Position numbers and translations under genes: made by a program. DNA of 64,000 nt from Arthrobacter tumbae (lineage in GTDB: Bacteria > Actinomycetota > Actinomycetes > Actinomycetales > Micrococcaceae), in the NCBI RefSeq assembly GCF_016907495.1, contig NZ_JAFBCC010000001.1, forward strand, positions 2,480,001 to 2,544,000, in the 5' to 3' direction. Numbering within the stretch: the stretch's first letter is position 1; every line of letters starts with the position of its first letter. The notes beneath the pieces are model-generated. The model made no database searches, was not told where the DNA came from, and saw only the letters and a program-made list of their open reading frames with translations. Positions 1 to 7,545 of this stretch are shown here, piece by piece.

Positions 1-816
1 GGCCTGATCGCCCTTCCGCTCGAGGAAGCCCTGGCAATCTTCGGTGCGGCAGACGCCGGTGCCTTCATCATGGCGGGCTTTGGGCTGGCGCTTCAGTTCG
101 GTGTCGGCGTGGCGGTCATTCTCTACGGTGTGCGGACGGTATTGGGTGAACTGGTTCCCGCGTTCCAAGGCATCGCCGAGAAGGTTGTTCCCGGAGCCAA
201 GCCCGCGCTGGATATCCCGATTGTGTTTCCGTTCGGTGCCAATGCCGTGCTGATCGGCTTCCTCAGCTCGTTTGCCGGCGGCCTGATCAGCCTGGGCATC
301 CTTGCCATCTGGCTCAACCCGATGTTCGGACTGGCGTTGATTCTGCCCGGCATGGTTCCGCACTTCTTCACCGGCGGCGGTGCCGGCGTCTACGGCAATG
401 CGACGGGGGGACGTAAGGGTGCTGTGATCGGTGGGTTTGTGAACGGCGTGATCATCACCATCCTGCCGGCGATCCTCCTGCTGGTGCTCGGCGAGCTTGG
501 CTTTGCCAACAGCACCTTCGGTGACGCGGACTTCGGCTGGTTCGGCACCCTGATCGGTGTGAGTCTGCTGGGCGGCACCACACTCGGTGTCGTGTTGACC
601 ATCGTGATTGCCATGGCGCTGGTGAGCGTGGCTATCGTCTTCCAGCGCAAGTTCGTGGATACCGGTTGGATTCCAGGATCAAACCGCCAGGAGTGGCTGG
701 ATGGCCTGAAGGCCGAGGAGAAGGCCCGGGCCGATGCGGAGAAGGCCCGAAAGGCTGAGGAGCGGAAGGCCGCTACGGCGGCGAGCGCTGAAAGCGTGCC
801 GCAGAAGTCAGAGTAG
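1..816 (+). CDS. ulaA: PTS ascorbate-type transporter subunit IIC (5' end cut off)
   Basis: This is the membrane channel component of a phosphotransferase system of the ascorbate/UlaA (SgaT) class, which brings in the sugar while it is phosphorylated by the IIA/IIB partners. The reading frame is open from base 1, so the N-terminal half lies outside the window. What remains is strongly hydrophobic, with several membrane segments and the family's FPFGANAVLIGFLSS stretch and a glycine-rich HFFTGGGAGVYGN loop. The last ~50 residues are a charged Ala/Glu/Lys-rich cytoplasmic tail, longer than usual and not part of the core fold. It ends just before a strong terminator, so it is the last gene of its operon. 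The substrate (ascorbate or another sugar) cannot be told from this fragment. Confidence 0.85.
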   Translation, partial: GLIALPLEEALAIFGAADAGAFIMAGFGLALQFGVGVAVILYGVRTVLGELVPAFQGIAEKVVPGAKPALDIPIVFPFGANAVLIGFLSSFAGGLISLGILAIWLNPMFGLALILPGMVPHFFTGGGAGVYGNATGGRKGAVIGGFVNGVIITILPAILLLVLGELGFANSTFGDADFGWFGTLIGVSLLGGTTLGVVLTIVIAMALVSVAIVFQRKFVDTGWIPGSNRQEWLDGLKAEEKARADAEKARKAEERKAATAASAESVPQKSE

Positions 817-827
817 GGGGTTAGAGG

Positions 828-865
828 CAGGAAGGGCGGCACCGGAAGCGGTGCCGCCCTTCCTG
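828..865 (+). terminator. Intrinsic-type hairpin after the PTS gene
   Basis: A perfect 16-bp stem (828-843 with 850-865) closes on the 6-base loop GGAAGC, starting 11 bases after the stop codon. There is no clear T-tract. The stem is fully symmetric, so it could also stop minus-strand transcripts from the operon at 938-4573. Confidence 0.85.
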
Positions 866-937
866 TAGGCGCCTAGCGCAATCAGGAACGGTCAGTCGCG
901 TTGCAGTAGCGAGCGCGAGAATGCGCAGCCGTCGCGT

Positions 938-1546
938 TCAACCTTTAGAACGGCGAGTGTTCGCTCCGCGGGCGAGAGAGCTCAACTCCTTAGATTTGAG
1001 AAAACCAGCCAGTTCAATATTCCCGTCGGAAAGAACGCGAAGATCCAAACGATTCGGTACTGTCTCGGGTCGATACGACTCGTATCTTGGGGTGAGATGA
1101 ATAAACTGCTGGTTGCTTGATCCAACCAGCGCTCTTCTGCTCTCTGGCAGACCAGCGACGTAGGGGCCGTCGACGAGAAGATCGGTGGCGCTGAGCAGGG
1201 ATCGTGCTTCATCATCCCGTGTCATTAGTTCCTGGTAGCCATATCCGGTGAACGTGATGACACCTAATCCGGCATCTTGAGCCGCCCGCGCTAGCGCGGC
1301 GCAAGGGCCTGCTTGATCGAATGGTTCACCGCCAAGCAGGGTAATTCCCTCTGAGCCAGAGTGAAGCGCTCCGGAGACTAGCTCCTCCAGGTCGATCACG
1401 TCCCCGCCATTCGCATCGAACAGATGCGGATTTATGCATCCACGACAGCGGATGCTGCACCCCTGCACCCAGATCGCGGTTCGTTGGCCGGGTCCCTCAG
1501 CCGTGGTGCGATGCAATACGCGAGCCACACGAAGGAGTTCATTCAT
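938..1546 (-). CDS. Small radical-SAM / 4Fe-4S single-cluster protein (NrdG/PflA-like)
   Basis: A 202-aa protein of the compact activase type seen in anaerobic ribonucleotide reductase activating enzymes. The cluster motif CxxxCxxC is at C30, C34 and C37 (CSIRCRGC), and the SAM-binding GGEP motif is present (LLGGEPF). No glycyl-radical enzyme lies nearby, so its target is unknown. Its ATG overlaps the stop of the upstream membrane-protein gene by four bases, making it the last gene of a translationally coupled five-gene operon with a Ycf46-like ATPase, DUF1257 and DUF2997 proteins. The family is certain from the motif; the role, possibly modifying a protein bound by the ATPase, is inference. 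Confidence 0.8.
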   Translation of the reverse strand: MNELLRVARVLHRTTAEGPGQRTAIWVQGCSIRCRGCINPHLFDANGGDVIDLEELVSGALHSGSEGITLLGGEPFDQAGPCAALARAAQDAGLGVITFTGYGYQELMTRDDEARSLLSATDLLVDGPYVAGLPESRRALVGSSNQQFIHLTPRYESYRPETVPNRLDLRVLSDGNIELAGFLKSKELSSLARGANTRRSKG

Positions 1547-2286
1547 AGGTCGAGTCTGCGACTACCGCGGCTACGTCCGCCCTCGGCATCCTTCAAGGGT
1601 TCTGGTGTCCCAGCAAAAGAAACGACATTCCGGTGGGGGATCAGTAGGTGCGGCGGTATGCCGGTTACCGCTACCAACTGATCAAATGACTGATACGGCC
1701 CGCGCTGTTGACGAACCTCGAGAATGCGTTGCGCCGCACCATATTCGAAGCCAACGCGTTCGAAATCGGGAAGTTGCATCAGGTTGATATCTGATGTGGC
1801 CGTGGGACCGTGGTTCGCTTGATGGAAGATCGGTGTGGTTGCTGCTGGCGTTGAGAACGTTGGCGCGGGTGTGGGAAATGCAGCTGACGATGACTGAACG
1901 TCTTGTCTGACCCCTGTGGCCTGGCTGTACCATTTTTGGTCGGCATGGTGAGCCTTCCAAAGAAGCCATTTGCGATTGGTGGCGATGGACATCCAAGTCC
2001 CCGCGATCCAGTTCGCGATCATAATCCAGCCCCAAACGGTGCCTGCCGTTGACTCGACGGGTGCTTCTTTTGTGCCTGATTCGAAAGTGCCCGTTGTGGC
2101 GAGAAGTCCAATGGCAATGACACCGAAACCGATGCCGTAGCCAATCCAGCGCTTGTTCTTCGATCGGCCACCTCGGCTGAGGAAGTTCACGCAAGTTAAC
2201 AGACCGAACGAAAGAATGCTCCAGAGAACGCCTAAGCTATTTCTCAATCTCCAAGTTCGTGAACACAATTTTTCCTCAGGAGTCAT
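1543..2286 (-). CDS. Membrane protein with C-terminal helix-hairpin-helix domain
   Basis: A 247-aa protein of unknown function. Residues ~15-70 hold two hydrophobic segments, and a third lies near residues 85-105. A Pro/Ala/Thr-rich linker follows (~130-165). The C-terminal part (~170-225) reads as a helix-hairpin-helix unit of the ComEA type (ARxILxxRQQRGPYQSFDQLVAVTGIP), normally a nonspecific DNA-binding fold. Both ends overlap the neighbouring genes by four bases, so it is made with DUF2997 and the radical-SAM protein. Tethering a DNA-binding module to the membrane next to an AAA ATPase is the notable feature. Confidence 0.7.
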   Translation of the reverse strand: MTPEEKLCSRTWRLRNSLGVLWSILSFGLLTCVNFLSRGGRSKNKRWIGYGIGFGVIAIGLLATTGTFESGTKEAPVESTAGTVWGWIMIANWIAGTWMSIATNRKWLLWKAHHADQKWYSQATGVRQDVQSSSAAFPTPAPTFSTPAATTPIFHQANHGPTATSDINLMQLPDFERVGFEYGAAQRILEVRQQRGPYQSFDQLVAVTGIPPHLLIPHRNVVSFAGTPEPLKDAEGGRSRGSRRLDL

Positions 2287-2507
2287 CTTTCATCCTCAAC
2301 TATCGCTTCGAGCGGCTGAACCTGTGTCGTCGTGCTGGCGCTTCGATGGTAGTACTCCGGGGTGAGACGCGAATCGACAATCGTTGCGCCAGGGAACAAC
2401 GCGGAAACGGTACCCAACTCGTCCATGCAGCTTGGTCCTTCATGGCCTTCAATTGTCGCCGAAATCTGACCGTCCGGGCTGACTGTGACCCTGATTCGTT
2501 TACTCAT
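2283..2507 (-). CDS. DUF2997-family small protein
   Basis: A 74-aa protein matching the DUF2997 pattern: an N-terminal beta-rich part (RIRVTVSPDGQISATIEG) with a single cysteine (C27) after GHEGPS and a conserved region ending near the L-T-P-E-Y-Y. The function is not known. In cyanobacteria and actinobacteria this family is met beside DUF1257 genes. Here its ATG overlaps the DUF1257 stop by four bases and its own stop overlaps the next gene, pointing to fixed stoichiometry with its neighbours. Confidence 0.75.
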   Translation of the reverse strand: MSKRIRVTVSPDGQISATIEGHEGPSCMDELGTVSALFPGATIVDSRLTPEYYHRSASTTTQVQPLEAIVEDER

Positions 2508-2929
2508 CTGCCCTGCTCAAAGACGAGTTGAACGGTTCCGTCATCCGCGCGCTCCTCAATCAGCGTCATTCCCATGGCTGTTGCTTGTTCACGCACCGCC
2601 TGGACAGTCCGGTATTGCAGGATGGTGCCGGTCGCGGCGTTAAGATCCTGCAGCATCGCGTCAGTCTTATGAGGCGCTTTGTCCACGCGGCCAAGGAAGA
2701 TCTCGCCGACCCGCTGGAAGGTCACTGGCCCGTGGACAGTCCTTGCGGTAATTCTCCCATTTGATGCCTGCACCTTCGTGGCACCCAAAGCAAGGAGGGA
2801 CTCCTCAAGCAGCTTCTGATCAGTGATACGGGTTGCTTTGCACTTTTCGCAGAGGTCTGAGCTGCGTGCTTGCTTGATCGCCGCCACAGCTGCAATCCCC
2901 AGCGGGATGAGTAGGACTTCCAAACTCAT
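2504..2929 (-). CDS. DUF1257 (Ycf35-like) protein
   Basis: A 141-aa protein with a short N-terminal hydrophobic segment (residues 2-18) and a CxxC pair (LCEKCKATR). A DUF1257-like body follows, in which a repeated alpha/beta pattern includes LLEESLLALGA and an ending VREQATAMGMTLIEERADDGTVQLVFE. DUF1257 is the family of plastid and cyanobacterial Ycf35, of unsettled function. It sits 12 bases downstream of the AAA ATPase and overlaps DUF2997 by four bases. The association of Ycf46-like with Ycf35-like proteins in one operon supports both assignments. Confidence 0.75.
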   Translation of the reverse strand: MSLEVLLIPLGIAAVAAIKQARSSDLCEKCKATRITDQKLLEESLLALGATKVQASNGRITARTVHGPVTFQRVGEIFLGRVDKAPHKTDAMLQDLNAATGTILQYRTVQAVREQATAMGMTLIEERADDGTVQLVFEQGR

Positions 2930-2941
2930 GAAAGGCGCTCC

Positions 2942-4573
2942 CTAAAACTCGATGCGGCGTCCGCCGCGCCATGACGCCACGTCACCGTCCGCGGACGAAG
3001 GAACGAGCGCCCCCTGATCATCAGCGGAAGTCGCAGCAACTGCTCGCTGGGAGGCCCAATCACGGATGAGCTTGATCTGCTCAGCCTGCGTAGTGGACAA
3101 CGGGACGGTGTTGCGTATGGTTCTCATGAGGTCCGATTCCCGTAGAGCTCGTCGCTCTGAAAAGGCATCAAAGCAAGCGCTGACAACAGCTTCTGCAACT
3201 TCCGCACCGGAAAACCCGTTACTTTCCTCAGCGAGACGGAGCAAAAGGTCGTCCTCGATATCCAGTTCACCCGATGCTTTTGATTCAGGAGTCAGACGTT
3301 GTTGGAGCTGGATCTTCCAGATCACTTTGAGTTCGCTGACGGTTGGCAAGTCCACAAAGAAGATTTCGTCGAAACGCCCCTTGCGGAGCAGCTCCGGAGG
3401 AAGGCCGTCGATTTTGTTCGCCGTAGCGATGACAAACACAGGTTCTGATTTCTCTTGCAGCCATGTCAGGAATGTGCCGAAAACTCGCTGACTTGTGCCG
3501 GAGTCGCCACCACTCCCGCCACCGAATCCCTTCTCTATCTCATCGATCCAAAGAATGGACGGTGCGACAGCTTCGGCGAGTTTCAGGGAGGCTCGCATAT
3601 TCTGTTCGCTAGAGCCGACTATGCCGGAGAAAACGCGACCGACGTCCATGCGTACTAGCGGAAGTTCCCACAAGGACGCCATGCACTTGGCAGTCAGGCT
3701 CTTCCCGCATCCTGGGACACCGGTAATCAGTACACCCTTCGGTGCGGGTATTGACCATTCCTGTGCACTCGCGAGCCACGATCCATTACGCTTGGTTAGC
3801 CAAGTCTTCAGATTTTCCAGACCGCCGATGTCGTCGATTGACCCGGAAGAATCAATAAATTCGAGTAGACCCGATTTCTTTATCGCTTGTCTTTTCTCGT
3901 CGAGGACAAGGGCTACGTCGCTCGCATCAAGGCGACCATCGGATGCTATGGCTCGTGCGAAAGCATTCTCGGCTTCCCCCAGAGTTAGGCCCTGTGCTGC
4001 CTGAAGCAAACGTTCTCGGTCATCGCCCGACAGATTCACGACTATTCTGCTCGCGTTAGCTGTGACGATGTCGTCAAGTACGGACTCGATTTCCTTCCTC
4101 CCCGGTAGCGGAAGGTCAAGAACTGTGACTTCTTTCTCAAGGTCTATTGGCAGTTGGAGAGCTGGGGCGACGATGATCAACGTGTGGGGCACGACTCCAC
4201 TCCGGAAATCGTGCGCAGCATCCAATATGGCCCGCACGACTGTCGGTTCGACAGCCCGCGCATTGCCGCCGCCCAGTGAATGATGCAAGTCGTTGAAAAC
4301 GAAGATTGTCGGGTCTGGGGCTCGCTTGGCGGCCGAAAGTGCTTCGACCGGCGACTGAGGTTTTCCTTGTTCACCGGGTAGGTGTAGCCCCTGACTCAAG
4401 GAGTAGGAGACTACCTTCCGCGGTCGCTTCAAAGCGGAATGAGCTGAGATGTCTTCCACAGTTTGAAGGACGCGCTGAGCTTCATGAGTTTCGACAAGAA
4501 GAACCGGGTGGCGAGCGCGAATTAGATCGACCAGATCCTCGCGGAACGTTGCCTTTCGTCGAGCTGTCACCAA
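2942..4573 (-). CDS. Ycf46-like AAA+ ATPase
   Basis: A 543-aa AAA+ ATPase. The N-terminal ~240 residues resemble the degenerate AAA-like domain of Ycf46 (RHPVLLVETHEAQRV... then a sensor-like FVFNDLHH). The active domain carries Walker A GVPGCGKS (residues 285-292), Walker B LWIDEIEK (341-348), the sensor-1 region IATANKIDGLPPELLRKGRFDE with arginine-finger-like residues, and a C-terminal lid. Ycf46 proteins occur in plastids, cyanobacteria and scattered bacteria. This one heads the five-gene operon and would be its motor. It is transcribed divergently from the ThuA gene across 252 bases that hold the promoters. The client and the biological role are unknown. Confidence 0.85.
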   Translation of the reverse strand: MVTARRKATFREDLVDLIRARHPVLLVETHEAQRVLQTVEDISAHSALKRPRKVVSYSLSQGLHLPGEQGKPQSPVEALSAAKRAPDPTIFVFNDLHHSLGGGNARAVEPTVVRAILDAAHDFRSGVVPHTLIIVAPALQLPIDLEKEVTVLDLPLPGRKEIESVLDDIVTANASRIVVNLSGDDRERLLQAAQGLTLGEAENAFARAIASDGRLDASDVALVLDEKRQAIKKSGLLEFIDSSGSIDDIGGLENLKTWLTKRNGSWLASAQEWSIPAPKGVLITGVPGCGKSLTAKCMASLWELPLVRMDVGRVFSGIVGSSEQNMRASLKLAEAVAPSILWIDEIEKGFGGGSGGDSGTSQRVFGTFLTWLQEKSEPVFVIATANKIDGLPPELLRKGRFDEIFFVDLPTVSELKVIWKIQLQQRLTPESKASGELDIEDDLLLRLAEESNGFSGAEVAEAVVSACFDAFSERRALRESDLMRTIRNTVPLSTTQAEQIKLIRDWASQRAVAATSADDQGALVPSSADGDVASWRGGRRIEF

Positions 4574-4825
4574 TTGCCCCCATGTCCGTCATCGGACCGT
4601 TGTTGTTCGTGCTGTCCTGCATCCGACCGTTATCTCAAGAGGATACGGGATCGACAGTCGATATTGGCAGTGCCAGTAAGACAGCGGCTCGTCGGCGGAC
4701 AGACCAAACATGTGGTGAGGCGAAGGGTCAGCGCCGTTTGTGAACGAACGTATGCGCATATCCGACCGGCCGGTGCCACCGGCGGGGCCGTCAAGTAAAC
4801 GTTGCTAACCGAAAGTGAGAAAACC

Positions 4826-5605
4826 ATGACCACCAGTTCTGACACCGTGCGCGTCCTCGTCTGGGGAGAGAACCGCCACGAGCAGGTCCAGCCCGAAGTC
4901 CGCGCCATCTACCCCGACGGCATGCACAACACCATCCGCGAGGGCGTCGAGGAGAACCTCGGCGCGCGGGCTGTCGTTCGGACCGCCACCCTCGACGATC
5001 CCGAGCACGGCCTCACCGAGGAGGTCCTCGAGAACACCGACGTGCTCGTGTGGTGGGGGCATGCCGCGCATGGGGAGGTGGCGGACGACGTCGTTGAGCG
5101 CGTCCACCGCCACGTGCTGGCGGGGATGGGGCTGCTGGTGCTGCACTCGGGCCACTGGTCGAAGATCTTCGGGAAGCTGATGGGCACCTCGTGCACGCTG
5201 CGGTGGCGGTCCGAGCGCGACCGCGAGATCGTGTGGACAGTGAACCCGGCGCACCCGATCGCGCAGGGCGTACCGCACCCGTTCATCATTCCGGAGCAGG
5301 AGATGTACGGGGAGTTCTTCGACATCCCTGCGCCGGATGAGCTGATCTTCCTCAGCACCTTCAGCGGGGGAGAGGTGTTCCGCAGCGGCTGCACATTCAA
5401 GCGCGGCTTCGGGAAGATCTTCTTCTTCAGCCCGGGTGATCAGGATTACCCGGTCTACCACCACAAGGACGTGCGCCGGGTGATTGCCAACGGTGTCGAG
5501 TGGGCCAAGACCCTCCGGCCCGAGCGCACCGACCCGGTACTGCTGCGCTACGAGACCGAGGACTTCTACACCGGCCACGGCTACCAGGGAGCGATGAGCA
5601 ATTGA
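4826..5605 (+). CDS. ThuA-like domain protein
   Basis: A 259-aa soluble protein of the ThuA family, a class-I glutamine-amidotransferase-like fold found in sugar-use operons (trehalose utilisation in rhizobia). Visible features are the start [13 protein letters not shown], the [11 protein letters not shown] stretch, [18 protein letters not shown] and the C-terminal [34 protein letters not shown]. An upstream TTG at 4802 is in frame, but the ATG at 4826 fits the family better and has a purine-rich stretch ahead of it. Its TGA overlaps the TTG start of the next gene, so the two are coupled. The reaction is not established for this family. Confidence 0.8.
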   Translation: MTTSSDTVRVLVWGENRHEQVQPEVRAIYPDGMHNTIREGVEENLGARAVVRTATLDDPEHGLTEEVLENTDVLVWWGHAAHGEVADDVVERVHRHVLAGMGLLVLHSGHWSKIFGKLMGTSCTLRWRSERDREIVWTVNPAHPIAQGVPHPFIIPEQEMYGEFFDIPAPDELIFLSTFSGGEVFRSGCTFKRGFGKIFFFSPGDQDYPVYHHKDVRRVIANGVEWAKTLRPERTDPVLLRYETEDFYTGHGYQGAMSN

Positions 5606-6740
5606 TCATCTTCAAGACCGTTGAGACCGCCGGCCCGCTGCGGGTGGCGCAGGTGGGTGCCGGTGGCATGGGCAAGGCCTGGATCAAGACACTTCAAGCG
5701 AACGACGACGTCGAGCTGGTCGGTCTCGTGGACCTCAACCTGGGTGCCGCGCAGACTGCGGTCGAGGAGTTCGGGCTACGGGATGTTGCCTTGGGCACCT
5801 CGGTGTCGGAGGTGGCGGCGGCGACCGGTGCGCACGCCGTCGTGAACGTGACGGTGCCGGCGGCCCATCATCCGGTGAATGTGGAGGCGATGTTCGCCGG
5901 GTTGCCGGTGCTGTGTGAAAAGCCGGTGGCGCCGACGGTGGCGGAGGGTATGTCGTTGGCGGCTGCGGCGGAGGTTAGCGGACAGCTGCTGATGATCAGC
6001 CAGTCGCGCCGGTACTTCCAGGGGCTGACGCAGTTGAAAGCCTTGACTGCTCAGCTGGGCGACATCGGTGTGGTGACGACCGAGTTCTTCAAGGCCCCGC
6101 ACTTCGGCGGGTTCCGGGAGGGGATGGCGCATGTGCTGCTGGTGGACATGGCGATCCACCAGTTCGATGCGGTGCGGTTCCTGTTGGCTCAGGATCCGGT
6201 GTCGGTGTATTGCGAGGAGTTCAATCCGTCGTGGAGCTGGTACGACGGCGCTGCTGCCGCCACCGCGGTGTTCCAGATGACCGGTGGCACCCGATACGTG
6301 TACACGGGGAGCTGGTGTGCGGATGGGTTGGAGACGTCGTGGAACGGGTCGTGGCGGGTGAACGGTGCGGGGGTACGGCTGTCTGGGATGGTGCGGGAAC
6401 GCCTGTTGCGGAGTTGGTGTCCGGTGCCGCTGCGGTTCCACCTGGGTCGCACGAGGAGGAGATCGCCGGGGCGCTGGCTGAGTTTGTGTCAGCGTTGCGG
6501 TCCGGTGAGGTGCCGTCGGGGGAGGTGCACTCGAACGTGTTGAGTCTTGCGATGGTGGAGGCTGCGGTGCAGTCGGCGTCGACGGGTCAGCGGGTGCTGA
6601 TCGACGATGTTGTGGAGGAAGCGTATCGGGTCGCTGTGGCGGAGGAGCGACGTGGGGATGTGCGGGCGGCGCTGGAGGCGTGGGATTCAGGGAGAGGGGC
6701 GTGGAGAACCCGAGGGTTCGACCGAGGGCAAGTAGAGTAG
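5602..6740 (+). pseudogene. Gfo/Idh/MocA oxidoreductase, frameshifted
   Basis: An NAD(P)-dependent sugar-type dehydrogenase in two frames. The first part (from TTG 5602) has the Rossmann motif VAQVGAGGMGKAW, the family VLCEKPVAPT motif and MAIHQFDAVRFLL. At the run of five G at about 6370 the frame breaks. The +1-shifted frame continues sensibly with GGTAVWDGAGTPVAELV... and SLAMVEAAVQSASTGQRVLIDDVVEEA up to the stop at 6738-6740. One extra G would restore a single ~380-aa protein. It is translationally coupled to the ThuA gene, a common pairing. Either the gene is freshly broken, or the G-run is a sequencing error. Confidence 0.8.
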
Positions 6741-6955
6741 ATCGCTGTCCGTGAGAGGTCGATTCTGAAGTGGAGACCACGCATGCGCCTAGCCCTTTCC
6801 TGGACTGGGTAGCGATATTAGAGCAGCGCGGGCTGTAGGAGTCACTTCGAGCACAGTTGTGGGATGACCTATCGCCTCATTTTCCTCAATCCCAACTCAG
6901 ACCTCCCGGTTTGGGATGGTCCTCGGATAGTGCATCCGGACGTTGATGCCTGGTG

Positions 6956-7426
6956 CTAGAACGCGGCGGCGCCAGGTTCCAGTGCATCAAGCCCGCGCGG
7001 TCCACTGCACAGCTCTCTTACCTCTTCCAGCAATTCTTGCCGGAGTTGACTGAGGAGGAATAGGTAATCGTCTGGAGCTATCTCGCCTTCTTCCAGGTAT
7101 CGGTTGCAAGCACGAATGATCCGGGAAAGCCAGATTTGTGCGTCTGAGTCATGACGCACTTGATCACGAACTCGCTTCACATGATCCCGCATATCGATGA
7201 CGCTGGCCGTTGCTCTCTGGAAGTCGGCGAGATCTCTCGCGCCGCGAACGGTACGTGGAGCGGTTATGGAGACCGAACGTCGGTGGTGGAAATCATTTAT
7301 CAGTCCGCGGACGGCTTGAATCTCCAGCCTCCGCTGCTGTAGCAGGTAAGTGCCGTATGCGATGGCGACAGTGAGTAAGGCGCCAATGAAAGCGATCAGC
7401 AAATCAGCCGGAAATGTATCCCACAT
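6956..7426 (-). CDS. Hypothetical membrane-anchored protein
   Basis: A 156-aa protein with one N-terminal membrane helix (FPADLLIAFIGALLTVAIAYGTYLLQQRR), then a charged, mostly helical cytoplasmic part with few features. A longer frame runs upstream to 7618, but the ATG at 7426 is preceded by a purine-rich GGGGGGGACC and starts right before the membrane helix, so I chose it. It is divergent from the helicase gene. No family recognised. It could be an accessory to the helicase, which is only a guess from position. Confidence 0.55.
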   Translation of the reverse strand: MWDTFPADLLIAFIGALLTVAIAYGTYLLQQRRLEIQAVRGLINDFHHRRSVSITAPRTVRGARDLADFQRATASVIDMRDHVKRVRDQVRHDSDAQIWLSRIIRACNRYLEEGEIAPDDYLFLLSQLRQELLEEVRELCSGPRGLDALEPGAAAF

Positions 7427-7545
7427 CTGGCGAGGTCCCCCCCTTTTATAGTTGCGTAGCAGTGCAGAACCACGAGTGTGTACTCCGTATCGTTGGCTGA
7501 AGCGAATACCCTGGTCAGGTGAGCCAAACCAATGGGGGAGGGGCA

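Noticed and set aside
4805..5578. Long minus-strand open frame opposite the ThuA gene
   Set aside because: It is the mirror of a clear ThuA protein in high-G+C DNA, with an Arg/His/Pro-rich translation typical of a shadow frame.
6864..6959. 31-codon plus-strand frame (MTYRLIFLNPNSD...)
   Set aside because: Too short, with no ribosome-binding site or family match; it could be a remnant but cannot be supported.
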